From: Rhizomys pruinosus | Taxonomy: Eukaryota > Chordata > Mammalia > Rodentia > Spalacidae | Length of the DNA: 64,000 nt | Assembly (NCBI GenBank): GCA_009823505.1 | Contig: VZQC01007982.1 | Location: 5,290,714-5,354,713 of the forward strand | Direction of reading: 5' to 3' | Shown: positions 22,305-34,439 of the stretch, in pieces | How the letters are laid out: each line of letters begins with the position of its first letter | Numbering within the stretch: position 1 is the first letter of the stretch | The notes under the pieces: model-generated | What the model was told of the DNA's origin: nothing | The model's database searches: none | Seen by the model: the letters and a program-made list of their open reading frames with translations, nothing else | Program-made: the position numbers and the translations under genes

Positions 22305-23515
22305 TCAAAGCACAAACTGCAAGGATTCGTACGCATTAGCAAAAGAAGTTGGGGTTTAGTGGTGAAGGTAATCCAAAGATTCTTTTAAATACAAAGGAAG
22401 ATATTTTTATGATACAAGTAAAAAAGACAAGTTCTTTTTTTTTGTTGTTTTGTTTTTTGGGTTTTTTTTGTGCCGAGAGGTCTATTTGTGTGTGTGTGCG
22501 TAAGAGTGCGTAAGAACTACACACTTGGCTATTTTACATTTAATATTTTGTAACTTTATACAATGAATGTGTATTTATATTGCTATCAAAGAATGAAAAA
22601 TATTTTTCCTCTTTTTATTGATGTTTTATGTATTTCATACATCATTTTTCATATTTTGATGATGAGAATGCATGCCAATATGGTTGGACGTGGTATTTTC
22701 CGCCAGCTCCCTTCTGATACAGTCCATATCCTGTCATATCGCTGGCTTAATATTTTGAATATCACCCCTGGGGAATAATTTGTATCACTAGAAGTTTTAT
22801 TTCCAAATGGGCATCTTCTGGTAGTTTCATCGGAAAAGTTATGAGTTCTAAGGCTGATTTTTTACCTCGTGGGTGGTCTTATTTTCATCTTTCTGTGACT
22901 CTACAAAATTAGAATGGAAAGTTCCTAACCCAGAATCTATGCAATGTGCCTGTAAGAAAGCCTGTGGCCCCAACGAGCATTCAGTGTCCTCATCTTACCC
23001 TACAGATGCACCAGAGATACCACATCCTTGGTTAGTAATTAGCTTTGTGGCCATAAGGTCTCCAGGTAGACCTTGACTTGACATTGTATTCATAATGTTA
23101 CCTGTTAAGATAGCATACTCTTGGGCTACCCCCCCCCCAAAAGATGGTGAATATTTTTCTACAAGTTTCTGAATTTATTGTTGTTTTCCATGGTTCTCCT
23201 GAACCAGGAGAGTCTGACCTGGAGCTTTCATCAGCTGACCTCAGTCAACTGCAGACACTGTCCTCCAGTGCACCTCCAGCATAGACATCCCCATTGTTTC
23301 TGACAGGGCAATGCAAATCCCAGAACATTTGTGAAAAAGCAGCTTTCCTAGGATTTTTCCATGGAAGTTGAACCAAAGTTACTTGTGGTTCTCACTCAGT
23401 CAGAGCAAACTTTCCTAGTGAGGCTTTCATACTGCAAGAAGGATGTGTGAAAGACGCATGGTCATGACACTTAAGAGTGCTGTCACTGAGAACAAGTGCT
23501 CACTAATGTTCTAGC
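22305..23515. other. Mostly unique DNA with an L1 3'-end-like patch
   Basis: Around 22608-22660, TTTTTATTGATGTTTTATG and ATTTCATACATCATTTTTCAT resemble the antisense LINE 3' ends at 9310 and 62490, so a short LINE tail probably lies here. The rest is unassigned. A C-run sits at 23132-23141. Confidence 0.4.
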
Positions 23516-23533
23516 TCAAATTCCCAAGATCTT
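23516..23533. repeat. Left 18-bp TSD of the antisense L1
   Basis: TCAAATTCCCAAGATCTT recurs without a mismatch at 24187-24204. Confidence 0.95.
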
Positions 23534-24186
23534 TTTATTTATTTATTTATTTATTTTTCACATAAATTTATTTATTTATTTTTAACAAATCTAGACCCAT
23601 GTTCCCGCTCATTTCCCCACCCCGCCAGAGCTCATGCATTCTGCCAAACATGCTTTCCATCTCTCAGTCTTTCTCAGTATTTTCCATGGGGAAGTTGACT
23701 GTTTTGAGCAGAAGTTCACCGTCTCAGTCAGTTCTTTGATGCAGTCTTTTCTGTTGTTGTTGTTGTTTCCAAAATGTATTATGCCCAACTGCTTTGTACA
23801 AAAGCTCAGGGGGCCCTACACAAGAAATACTTACAACTGGGTAGTTGGCACTAGCATCCACAGATGAGGGATACCATTCGTCGTTTGTTTTTCTGGGACT
23901 GTGTTACTTCACTCAGCATGATGTCCTCTAGCTCCAGCCATTTTCCTGCAAAGCTCATGATGTCGTCTTTACTGCTGCATAGAACTCCATTGTGTAGATG
24001 TACCACATTTTCTCTATCCACTCGTCAGTTGAGGGGCATTTAGGTTGGTTCCAGCTCCTTGCTATTGTGAAGAGAGCTGCAATAAACATGGCCGTGCGTG
24101 TATCTCTGTGGTGGCGTAAGTCTTGAGGGTACATGCCCAGGAGTGGTATGGCTGGGTCAGGTGGCAAGTTCATTCCAAGTCTTCCA
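23534..24186 (-). mobile_element. 5'-truncated L1, antisense, with perfect TSD
   Basis: On the minus strand it begins in the C-terminal part of ORF2 near 24186 and ends in the 3' UTR with a TAAA-rich tail at 23534-23580. It is about 650 bases, a typical truncated retrotransposition product. The perfect 18-bp TSD marks it as young. It belongs to the same family as the L1 at 14658-20372, and the two share the stretch 23871-24029 almost exactly. Confidence 0.96.
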
Positions 24187-24204
24187 TCAAATTCCCAAGA
24201 TCTT

Positions 24205-27034
24205 GAACTACACACTGAGTCAGTTGTTTAGTTACACAGAGCACATTTTTCTGTCTGCAATGGCACATAATTCATTTACAGAAAAGGAAGAAGTAGCAAT
24301 CATTTTTAAAATGTGTTTTATATTCATCTAAAGAAAGTGGCATGCGGGCTTTAATGCTATTGTGTCCGAAGCAGGATATGGGTTTGCATATGGTTTCCAC
24401 AGTAGACACAGGATAGCAATCTGAAGTTGCCTGAAAAAAAAAAAAAAGGGTTTTACTGACCCTGAGGGAGGTCACTCTGGATAAGAAAAGCTGATTTTTG
24501 CTCAGTAGATAGCTATGAATTCTGAGGAAGGGAGTTGTCTGTGTTTTTTTCCAGTTCTAAAAACATGGAAAACGGGGATGGGGAGTGAAGTTGTGTGAGC
24601 TACAGCAGTGCACACGCAGCTTCCTGTTAACTTGCAGTGTCTGTACATTCCTGTCTTTGCATCAGTGAACATTAACCACACTCATGACCTGGAGTTGCCC
24701 AACATCTTGGACATTCGAGAAAGCTGGCCGTCTGTACCCGGTGACCTCAACCATCTCTGTGTACTGGAGATTTCCATTATGACGAGGCTGCACAAAGGAC
24801 AGGCACTTGGTAGCTTCCACATCTCAACCCAAATCAATCCTGGAATACTAGATTCCTAGCCTGTTGGATGGTAACCTTGGGATTGGGGAAGGGTTCCTCG
24901 GGTGGAAGTGCGAGGCATTTGAGATGTGTGCCACGGGAGCGGAAGAGCTGGCTACCCATCTGACAACCGAGGAAGGAGGCAGGTACCCTAAACTCAGCTC
25001 AGAGCTATAACTGCACAGCGCAGTCACTGCGATCCAGTTCTGCCAGCCTGTTTCTGGAAGAGGAAAGAGAATTTTATAATAGATTTCAGAAAGGTGTTGG
25101 CATTGTCATCAATAACAAGGAAAAATTATTTTTCTATTTTTACATGCCTAGCAATTATCAGGGCTTGGGAGAGGTACAAGGCAGGATGTCTGCTTGGGGA
25201 AGCTGGGCTTTTGTAGGTAGTAAAAAGAATTTAAAATGCAAGGTAGATTTTGATAAGTGCCAGGTAAATGATTTAAGGGGTAATTGCTTTGGAATTGAAA
25301 GAAAGGAAAATAATCAAGGCACCTCCAACCACCCACTCCTTACACCGTATGACCAACTTCCTGTGGAGGGGAAGATATTTATTGCAAACATGATAGACCT
25401 GTCAGAAATCCAAGAAATCAATTACATAAACTGTGAAGTATGTCACAATTCTATTTGGTTTGCAAGACTGTAAAACTTACCATTTTTCATTAAGATGGGA
25501 AATATGAACCCATTCAACTTCTCAGACCCCCTTCCACAATATTTGCCTCTATTTTAATTATTCTGTGTCTGCAGATCTTATCCTACTAACATTTTAGTGT
25601 TTGAAGCATATTCAAGTGACTGGTCATAAGGTTAACTTAAGGGTAGATTTCATTTCTGCATCTTCTGATAAGATCAAGGCCCTGGCCTTTTATTTAATGA
25701 GACAATTAACCAAGAAGAATGGTCATGGGAGGGTGGGGAACAGATGACACACCGTCAGGAATTGCAAATCACTTTGCCAGAAATGTCAGGACACGGCTTC
25801 TTGGATCTTGAAGAACCCAAGCAGGAAGAAAGGCTAGGAAATTCTTCTCAGAAGCGGGAGAATGTTAAGAATGACAGGGAAGTCAGGCCAGATGGGATAA
25901 GTGGAAACTATTAGGGAAAGAATGTGATTTAGGCAGGGATTTCTCTGCAGGGACTAAGGAGTTGATTTAGGGTGGTGAGCAACATCGGGCTGGTATACCA
26001 ATGAGTCACTATTGTTTGAGAAGACATGCTGTTTTGGTTGGAATACCCTGGAAGGCAAGCCTTGAGTTGGAGACATATGATGACGGGGGGAAGGATGGTG
26101 AACAAATGGGAGAACGAGATTGGAGGGGAATAATAAGTCAACGAAGGCAATGAATGAACAAGTTGTCACTGAATAACCAAGACTCAGCTCCACTGGGGAC
26201 ATTTGAAACACATGGGGGTTGTTACTCCTAGGAGAGGAGAAAGTTGAGGTTTGGGCTCATCGAAATTCATCTCTTATGGGCCTGAAGTTTACTCATGAGG
26301 ATTTAACTCCCTGGTGTTATGGTCTTCTCTTAAATCAGTTGAGTGTGCTTCTGGTGTGAGGTGCTGGAGGACACTGCCACCATCTTGTATAGGAACTGCC
26401 CATCATGTTTTAGTGACTTCCAGCTGTGGCAGAGGAGAGGCGGGCAGTCCACCATCATCTACCATACAACCTTCTTGCCTTCAAAGAGGAGTTTCAAAAA
26501 AATACCAAAATAAACAAACAAACAAACAAAGAGGGGTCTCAGGTAATTGCCGTTAGTTGCTGCTCTTCTTTTGGTACCATCCCAGCCTATCCGAGTCCCC
26601 ACTCTCTGGACCATTCCAGGAAATTGGCTTGAAGGTGAGGCTCACAGGCAGCTCTAGTCTCTCAGCAGCTCACCAAGCAAGGAACCACCAGTTATGAAAT
26701 TTCAACTGACTGAGAAATATGTTTTGGTGAAGACGGATGTCAACATATAACCCTGGATAACAATTGTTTTCTAGAATTTTTTCAAATATTAGATCACTCA
26801 CAGCCTTGTGAAACCTGTTGGTTTTGTCCCTGAACACACAGGATTGTTTCATTTTCTACAAGACTGAAAACCGGTTTTCTTCTGTTGTCACTTGCAGCTT
26901 TCATACCTGTAAAGTGACTGTAAAGTTAGAGAGCCATTGGGTTAATCGTATCATCGTTGTGACAAAACAGCTTAAAGAAGGATATACTTACTCTGACTCC
27001 TAGTTTTACAGGTTTCAGGCTGTTGATTTTGGGC
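24205..27034. other. Repeat-poor DNA, no gene seen
   Basis: About 2.8 kb without recognisable rodent retroelements, the longest such stretch in the first half of the window. An A13 run sits at 24434-24447 and a CAAA run near 26511-26529. The longest frame (25144-25473, 109 codons) has no domain that I recognise. The low repeat load could reflect selection, but nothing here proves function. Confidence 0.4.
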
Positions 27035-27388
27035 CTTTCTGTTTTAGTTACTTTTCTGTTGCTGTGATAAAATATCATGACCCAAAGCGACTAATAGAAG
27101 AAAGAGTTGATTTGGGCCCACATCCCAGAGGGAAAGTCCCTAAGGGTGGGGGAGGCGTGGTAGCTGGTGGCCAAAGCAGGAAGCTGAGAGAAACTGCACA
27201 AGGGAACAGATAACAAGCAGGAAGTGGGGCAGGGTTATAAACCCTGAAAGCCCACCTCCAGTGACTTATTTTCTTCAGTGAAGCCATACCTCCTAAAGGT
27301 TCCATAAACTCCCCAAGTACCAACTAGAGACCAAATGTTCAAATACATGAGCCTAGAGGGGATGCTTTTCATTGAAACCACTACACCT
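27035..27388 (-). mobile_element. MT-type MaLR LTR, antisense
   Basis: GTTTTAGTTACTTTTCTGTTG at the left, AACCCTGAAAGCCCACCTCC, CATACCTCCTAAAGGTTCC and ATGTTCAAATACATGAGCC follow the complement of MT LTRs. Confidence 0.7.
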
Positions 27389-27643
27389 GGCATAAACAAC
27401 TTAAATGAGAAAATATTCGTTTTTATTTCTAGTTTTTGAGATTTAGGCCTGCAGTCCTGGCTCTGCGGATTCTGGCCCCATAATGAGACAGAAGCTTCTT
27501 CACCTCATGTTGGCCTGGAAGCGGAGGGCAAAGCAGGGCCTAAGGTCTGGGTATAACCTTCAAGCCCCACTTCCAGTGACCTACTTCCTGCAACCAGGCC
27601 CCACCTCCCAATGTTTTCAGAGCTTTCCCAAAATAGCACTACA

Positions 27644-27894
27644 GGGCTGGAGAGATGGCTTAGCAGTTAAGAGCACCGACCGCTCTTGCAGAGGACCCGG
27701 GTTCTATCCCTAGCACCCACATGGCGGCTGAGAACCGTCTGAAACTCCAATTCCAGGAGAACTCCAGTTCCAGGGGAATCCGACACTCTCTTCTGACCTC
27801 CGCGGCATTGCACGACACGGGTGCACAAACTTGCATGCAGACAGTACATTCATACACATATATAAATAAATAAAATTAATAAAAAAAATTTAAA
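27644..27894 (+). mobile_element. B2 SINE with perfect 15-bp TSD
   Basis: Full-length B2. The TSD CAAAATAGCACTACA lies at 27629-27643 and 27895-27909. The body carries a second partial CTCCAGTTCCAGG block, as in other B2 copies in this window (10284, 19079, 32604). Confidence 0.97.
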
Positions 27895-27910
27895 CAAAAT
27901 AGCACTACAA

Positions 27911-28075
27911 AGGCCGAATATGGTGGCCCATGCCTTGAATACCAGCCCTTAAGAGGCAGAGGTAGGAGGATCTCTGTGAGCTTGAGTCCAACCTGGTCAA
28001 TACAGCAAGATCCAGGCCAGCCAGAGTTACACATTGAGACCCTTTCTCTCAAGAAATAAATAATAAATAAAAAAA
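27911..28075 (+). mobile_element. Diverged B1 SINE, sense
   Basis: GGCCGAATATGGTGGCCCATGCC, AGAGGCAGAGGTAGGAGGATC and GAGACCCTTTCTCTCAAG mark B1. It lies between the second and third (diverged, AAAATAGTACCACG) copies of the target site, so it is older than the adjacent B2. Confidence 0.85.
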
Positions 28076-28159
28076 TAATAAAATAGTACCACGAGCTATG
28101 GAATCAAGCATTGAACACATGAGTCTGTAGGGAAACATTTCATATTTAAGCCAAAACAT

Positions 28160-29204
28160 CATCTCTATGAATAAAGAATAAGAAAAAAAGTTTTAAAAAA
28201 TACTAATCTGAAATATTCTTTTCAGGTGATCGTACTTGCTCCTACAAGAGCAGCAAAAGAGTCCAGACGATCACAGAAATGATCTGTAAGAGGTGAGTCG
28301 TCCTGTACCCGAAATTATGAAATTGTCTATTCTTGACATATGCAGTCTTCTCCACAGAGACAGACTGACTGTAACAGAGCAGACAGGAAGCCACACATGA
28401 AGGGATACAGTGTGAGACCACAGACTGTGATTCTGTTTCCATGCAAACATCGAAGTCAGAAGGATAAAAAAGGAGGTGCATCTCTTAGGAAGTGGAATTA
28501 GCCAGGAATTGATTTTTCTCCCCCTTCAGAGAGCATTTCTTTTCACATAGATTATTTTTAAGTTGATTTTTTTCTGTTTGTTTAGCGGGATGACAAACCT
28601 GGTGGGGACTAGAATAATAAAAATCATAAATCTCGAAGAAGCTCAAGGGGTCACCTTGCTCTGGCTCAGGCCCTGGCTTCCAGGCAGAGATGATAGGTAA
28701 CAATGGCTTTCTCACAGAGCCTGCAGGAAGGATGATTCCATAGGCTTTTTTGATATCCCAGCTTGCACGTTTTAACCTTTCCAATACGGCAGCCCCTTCT
28801 ATCAATTGTGTGTCTCCGTGGTGAATTTTAAGTCTGTGCTTTGTATTCTGTGCTCACTGGCTCACTGCGAACAGCTGGGCACCTCGAAGGCTGCACTCCG
28901 CAGTTACATATCATCTTTCTGCCAAACACTATGTAGTCCTGCCCTTCCTGACCCTAGGCATTGCTCCACATGAACATGGCTATGATGGAAAGAAGGAATC
29001 TTTGTTGTGGGAAAGACAGACTGCAAGTTATCCCTCCACATTTGCTTAAAGGAAACTTAACTTTCCTGGATTTCTGCAAGCTGGAATGTGGGCATGGCAG
29101 CGATGCAGTATGGATGAGGCTTGTCTCAGAAGTTCAAGTACTGGAGACTCCGTCCACAGTGTGGGTATGTAGCTGGGGAATCTTTAAAATGAAGGTCTAA
29201 AGCT
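28160..29204. other. Unique DNA, no gene seen
   Basis: No recognised repeat. Frames of 79-106 codons occur but lack domains. Confidence 0.4.
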
Positions 29205-29333
29205 GGGTATGATGGTCCCTGCATGTAGTCCTAGCACCCCTGAGGCTGGAGCAGAAGGATTGCAAGTTTGAGGCCAGCCTAGGCCACAGAGTGAGTTTGA
29301 GGGGAACATGGGGTAATAGAAGGACCATATCTC

Positions 29334-29376
<43 letters not shown>
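29205..29376 (+). mobile_element. B1-like SINE with (GA)n tail
   Basis: AGCTGGGTATGATGGTCCCTG, GTCCTAGCACCCCTGAGGC and GAGGCCAGCCTAGGCCACAG show a diverged B1/ID_B1 body. A GA microsatellite at 29339-29376 follows. Confidence 0.75.
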
Positions 29377-29378
<2 letters not shown>

Positions 29379-29479
29379 AAGTAGACCATGGGGTCTTTGC
29401 CCTTGTAAAAGGATTGAGGCTGTCTCATCTGGTAGGAATAGATAAAATCTTTAAGAGGCTTGTTACAAAGCCAGCCCTC

Positions 29480-29665
29480 TCCTCCCCTTCTGCTCATGGC
29501 GAGTTCTTTTCTGCTTTTCTTCCATGTTGTGACATATTCAAGGCCGCTGGCCCATGCTGTTTGGATCTTCTAGGCCTCAGAATTGTGAGTCAACTCATAT
29601 TTTTATTTTCAATCTTCAAGAATCAAGTATTCTGTTATAGCCACACACGATGGACTAAGACAACC
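29480..29665 (+). mobile_element. Old MaLR LTR 3' end, sense
   Basis: GCCTCAGAATTGTGAGTCAAC, AGTATTCTGTTATAGCCACAC and ATGGACTAAGACAA follow the 3' end of MST/MLT1-type LTRs. Confidence 0.55.
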
Positions 29666-30204
29666 AGAGACTCACTTTCAGCAGTCCAAAGGCAGCACTG
29701 TAGGGACAGCAGAACTGTGAGATGGGGGACGGAGGTGCAGCAGAGCCCTTCCTCCACTGTGGTTCTGGCCACTGAGGGAGAAACAACCTTTATCAGATTT
29801 GAGTGTGCTTTACATGAAGCTTCCTGGATCCTCACAGATGAGGCTTCCTGGGTCTTCACACAGTGGTCAAGCTGACGCTACTTAGCCTGGCCAACCAGAA
29901 GACTCCATGTCCAAGGCCGTTTCCAAGACAAAGTTCTCCACTTTTTTCCCCCCATCGTACTAGACTTGATGAATGATATTCACATATTTGACATATTCAT
30001 GGGCAGACTTAGATTTTAAACACTCTTCCCTCAGTTTGGTGGTCAAGTAAGGCCCATGCTAGGCCCAGTTTTCCACCCAAGGGGCTGGGGATTATGCACA
30101 CAATTTGGCTCTCAGGTCAAAATACCCAGTCTTCTCTCACACTCTAGAAGTCATAATAATGGCAAGAGAAGGAACCCTACTCTAAAGCATTGAAAATAGT
30201 GAAT
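29666..30204. other. Unique DNA, nothing recognised
   Basis: The 194-codon plus-strand frame 29291-29875 runs through the SINE, the GA repeat and the old LTR before reaching here, so it is not a credible gene. Confidence 0.4.
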
Positions 30205-30470
30205 CAGGGGGTGGGAAAATAGCCCAGCCAGTAAAGTGCTAGCCACACAGGCATGAGGACCTGATTTCTATCACTAGAAAGTAGGGCTTAGCATCACTCA
30301 CCTGCAAAGTCCACACTGGAGAGGTGGAGACATGAGGATTCCCGAGGCTCACTGGCCAGCCAACCTGGGCACATCGGTAAGCTCCAGCTTCAGTGAAAGA
30401 CCCCGTCTCAAAAATAAGATGGAGATCTATAGAAGAAGGCATTTGACATCAACTTCTGGCCTCCACATAA

Positions 30471-30515
<45 letters not shown>
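30205..30515 (+). mobile_element. B4A SINE, sense, ending in (CA)n
   Basis: GGCATGAGGACCTGATTTC, GCTCACTGGCCAGCCAACC and AAAGACCCCGTCTCAAAAAT give the B4A order (tRNA/ID-like 5', B1-like 3'). The tail has become a CA microsatellite at 30472-30515. Confidence 0.8.
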
Positions 30516-30516
<1 letters not shown>

Positions 30517-31834
30517 ACGTGGATCATTCACCAATGTCCGTATCAAAACATAAGAATGATGAGTGCTCTCCCTTGACAGATTTTTCTTGGTACAAGGACT
30601 TGAGGGTCCATCCACGGGCTGCCCACCAGAATTAGTAAAGGAGAAAGGCCTTGCCACCCTGCTCTCTACTGAGTACTCGCGTTGTTTCCACAAAACACTC
30701 CCAGGGTTATAGACCGTAGTACATTGATCTCACTTCACTCTCACTGTTAGTTGGGTCTCTCAGAGAAAGACAAAGAACTATGATCCCCCCACCCCAACGT
30801 CAAGGTCTGTACCACCCCCAGGGACGTCCTTGACGGGAACGCCTGCCTATGGCACACATATTTGACTCCAATTAGCTCCCTTCTCCCTGAAGTCCTCTTC
30901 CTTGGCAAGCAGAGCTGGGCTGTGAGTGACTGTGAATGATCCCATTTGTCCTCTGAGCTCTAGGCCTAATTTAGAGCCAGGCAAAGGGTTTTCCTGTCCC
31001 TTTCTCTAAGGTACACACCATGCTGGACCATCTGAGCTGTCATGCTCAGCGCCCTTCTTAGGCAATGGAGAAATCCCAGCTTTGGCTGCTCACCTGCTGC
31101 CTGTCTTCCCTGAGACATTTGCCTGATACTCTGAGGTTCCCAAAGACAGGGTTCTTTCAAGTATGAGGAACCCCTTATCTTATTTCACCACGCATAAGGG
31201 AGGAAAGAGAATAACCAAAGCCAACAGTTCTAAGACAGCAAGACAATCTTAAGGTGAAACCACTCTATTTAGAAAATAGGAAATTTAGCCTTTTATGCCT
31301 TTTATATCCTGAGTTTTAGAGCCAATCAGTTGTTCCACTGAAGGATGGGTGGGCTGGGTTGTGGAAAGAGAACACTTTGAACCTCTGGGAGAGGTTAAAT
31401 GACCCAGGTATGATTAACAGCCCCAGATCTGGAGTGAAGTGACCAAGGCTCGTGTCCCAGCACTGAAGGACTTAGCCGCTTCACCCAAAATAGTCACTTG
31501 ATCTTTCTATAAGTAGGACAAGTAATTATATTTTCCTCACATAACTTCCTGTGATGAAAATCTCACTTGAACTAATGTACACAAAGGGCTCTGTAGGCTG
31601 TGGTGTGCTAAGCACAGGTAAGTAGACATTGCTTTAGAGACTATAGTATAAGTACCGCTTGGATTGTAAATCTCATATCGTTACATTTGATAGAACCGAC
31701 ACAAAACTTCTATTTCTAATAAGTAATCCAATTTTAACTTGCACTCTGGTGATGCTCTTTATGTGTGGTTCAGCTTATTTTAATTACTTACCTTCACCTA
31801 GCCTTTGTTAAATTACTTTAACCAGGCTTGTTCT
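30516..31834. other. Unique DNA, no gene seen
   Basis: About 1.3 kb without a recognised rodent SINE, LTR or coding frame. Confidence 0.4.
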
Positions 31835-32450
31835 ACCTTCTTAGACATTGCTGCTGGGAGTACAAAGTTGTAGAATTCAGATGAAGACCAAGTTGGCAGT
31901 AATTATCAAAATGATAAGTGTATTTACCCTTTGGACAAGCTAAACCACTTCTGAGAATTTATTCTTCTGATTGTCCGCACACACACGAAATACTAATATG
32001 AAATTACTTAGTACAGTGTTGTGTGCAATATTGGAAGACTGAAAAGAACACGATTGTTTACAATAAGGTATTGGCTGAATAAACCATGGTATATCTCACC
32101 CAGTGGAAGCCCATACGGCTGTAATAATGACAAAAATTCTGACCGTGCATGCCCTAAAATAGAAGGAGCCCTAGATATATTATTAGGCAATAAAAGCAAG
32201 ATTTATAACACCATACAAAACATATTATTTTTGTATTTGTAAAAGAGGGCAATAAATAATAAGAAAATGATAAGAATACTTATTGGTGAGAACTGGAAGC
32301 TGAGGCTGATGAACAAGGAAGTATGAGAACGAGCCTATGTGATGTATGACTTTTCCTTCTCTTATCTATTTCCCCAATGTATTTACCTACCCCCAAATTC
32401 TGATAAAATAGAAAAAAGAATGCAAGAGTAATTCTGTTCCCAGAATTCTT
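31835..32450 (+). mobile_element. Ancient L1M 3' end, sense
   Basis: AATATTGGAAGACTGAAAAG, GGCTGAATAAACCATGGTATAT and TTAGGCAATAAAAGCAAGAT follow the ORF2 end and 3' UTR of old mammalian L1. It is strongly decayed. Confidence 0.7.
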
Positions 32451-32603
32451 TTGTCAAATGAAAACTAGAAAACAAAGTTAGGAGGTGGACCTGGTTCACC
32501 AGATGACTGGTGACAAAAATGATATTCTAGCAACAATGGACTTGGGAAACCCCAGAGCTACCACATGACCACAAAGCCCTGCTGTTGTTAAGAATGTAGA
32601 AAC

Positions 32604-32831
32604 GGGCTGGAGAGATAGCCTAGTGGTTAAGAACACTGACTGCTCTTGCAGAGGACCCGGGACCCACATGGTGGCTAAGAACCGTCTGTAACTCCAATTC
32701 CAGGAGAACTCCAGTTCCAGGGGAATCTGAGACCCTCTTCTGACCTCTGAGGCATTGCACAACATGGGTGCACAAACCTACAGGCAGACAGTACACTCAT
32801 ACACATACAAAAATAAATAAAAATTAAAAAA
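32604..32831 (+). mobile_element. B2 SINE, sense
   Basis: It has a B2 head, but the B-box region is shortened: GGACCCGGGACCCACATGG lacks the usual GTTCGATCCCCAGC block. The TSD is AGAATGTAGAAAC at 32591-32603 and AGAACATAGAAAC at 32832-32844 (two mismatches). Loss of the B box would weaken pol III transcription. Confidence 0.93.
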
Positions 32832-33067
32832 AGAACATAGAAACAAGTAACCCCGAAGTACCCCAGCCATGTATGTTAATTATGCAGAAGGTCAGGAAAG
32901 AAATGAAGGTTTATTAAAATTATTATCATAGTTTTATGATTAATTTCCAGGAGATATTTTACAGGGATATAAAATCCTCCTTACCCACAGAAGCTGTGTG
33001 CCAGGATGCCAAAGGGATGCCCAATACTGTGGAGACTCCCTAACTGTACACATGTAACTATGACGGT

Positions 33068-33434
33068 TGTGGTGGTTTGAGTGAGAGTGTCCCCATAGGC
33101 TTTAAGTATTCAGACATTTTGTCCCCAGTTGGTGGCACTGTTTCGGGAGGTCTTAGAAGGTGCAGCCATAATGGAGGAAGTACGTCACTTCGGGGTGGCT
33201 TAGTGAGTTCAACAAGCCTTGCAGGCTCCAATTGCTTTCTGCTCGGCTTCAGGTGCTCATTGGAGATGTGAACCTTGTCTTTCTGCTCCAGCCCCGGTCA
33301 CCATGCCTCCCCACCACAATGGACTCTTAATTCCCTGGAACTGTCAATCGTAATCTCCAATAAACTCTTCCTTTTATAAGTCCCCTTGGTTATGGTGGTT
33401 TTATCACAGCAACAGAAAAGTGACTAATACAATA
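33068..33434 (+). mobile_element. MT-like solo LTR, sense
   Basis: It starts TGTGGTGGTTTGAGTGAGAG, carries AACCTTGTCTTTCTGCTCC and a polyadenylation signal region (AATAAACTCTTCC), and ends AAAAGTGACTAATACAA. It is closely similar to the copies at 50627 and 55533. No clean TSD remains, and no retroviral genes are attached. Confidence 0.88.
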
Positions 33435-34439
33435 GTTTAATTTATAAGTTAGGCACAGTAAGAAATCACCAACACTCACAGAAATAGAAGGTATCTTTTC
33501 CTGACATCTTTTTTCCAAAAAAAGGAAATAAATACTGAGAAAATTGAAGGGGGTGGGTGGAAATGCACTGCATTGAAATATATCCCCAAAGAAGGCAAGT
33601 CAAAGTGCTTCGCAAGAGGAGGATCTGGATCAGGACCAGCCTATCTTGGACACCCCCCACCCCAAGAAAACCACCCACCTCCAAGCTTTTCAAGTCTGGT
33701 ACATCTTATTTTCTTGCTATGATGTTCCTAATTCCCCTTATACTCAAGCTAGATCCAGCTCTATCTACTGTTAAATGTTCCCTTATTCTACTTCCCTTGC
33801 CAAGGTATTGAGATCAAGGGACTCAGAGTCACAGGAAGACAATGATCAAGGTAGATTAATTGCCCAAACTATACTTATCAGTAAGCTCTTTGGAAGTTCA
33901 CTAAGACAAGAGCCACTCTCAAATGTTTCTAAGACCCAGTTCCAGTTCATACTTATTTTATTAAAGCATTTATGCTTTTATTCAAATGCTAACTGGAGGA
34001 CTAGGTAGCACCCTTCAAGACTTTACCTCTCAAAGGACGTTTTGGGGGCTCACTTGTTAATATGGAAGATGGAAACCTCAGGTTGCCCTTGCTCTGGGAT
34101 ACAGAGGAAGGCTACATGTCTTGTTCTCCTTGCGGTTAGTCAGACCTTGTGATCAGTGGTGGCCAATGGGTTGGGAGTGTGTTGGGGGTCACATTGAGAA
34201 TGAATGCTACCTTCTGGGTGAGGAGCTCTGGCCCTCTCTTCTACCAGGGTGATTTTGGAAGCCCGTATTAAAGGAGATACAGAACAGTGGCCCACTGGGA
34301 GCTCTGAACTTCCCACGTAGGGCAGCTTCCTGGAGAGTTCGAGGTAGACTTAGACGAGTGGGAAGAAATGCTCAGTGTTAAGCCCTTGTGATAGCTAACC
34401 CATTACAGCAGCAGTATTTAACTTATCCTAACTTGTCCT
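33435..34439. other. Unique DNA, nothing recognised
   Basis: Two short frames (33557-33811 and 33775-34008) have no recognisable domain. The part from about 34040 may already belong to the LTR-like repeat that follows. Confidence 0.4.

Larger units (their letters stand above)
27480..28157 (-). mobile_element. MT-type LTR, antisense, split by B2 and B1
   Basis: LTR sequence runs from 27480 to 27643 (CCACTTCCAGTGACCTACTTC, CAGGCCCCACCTCCCAATG) and resumes at 28080-28157 (CACATGAGTCTGTAGGGAAAC). The two SINEs between lie at the same target, AAAATAGCACTACA. Confidence 0.7.

Noticed and set aside
25144..25473. 109-codon plus-strand frame in repeat-poor DNA
   Set aside because: No recognisable domain or codon pattern; its length is within chance for 64 kb read in six frames.
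29291..29875. 194-codon plus-strand frame
   Set aside because: It passes through a B1-like SINE, a GA microsatellite and an old LTR end, and shows no domain.
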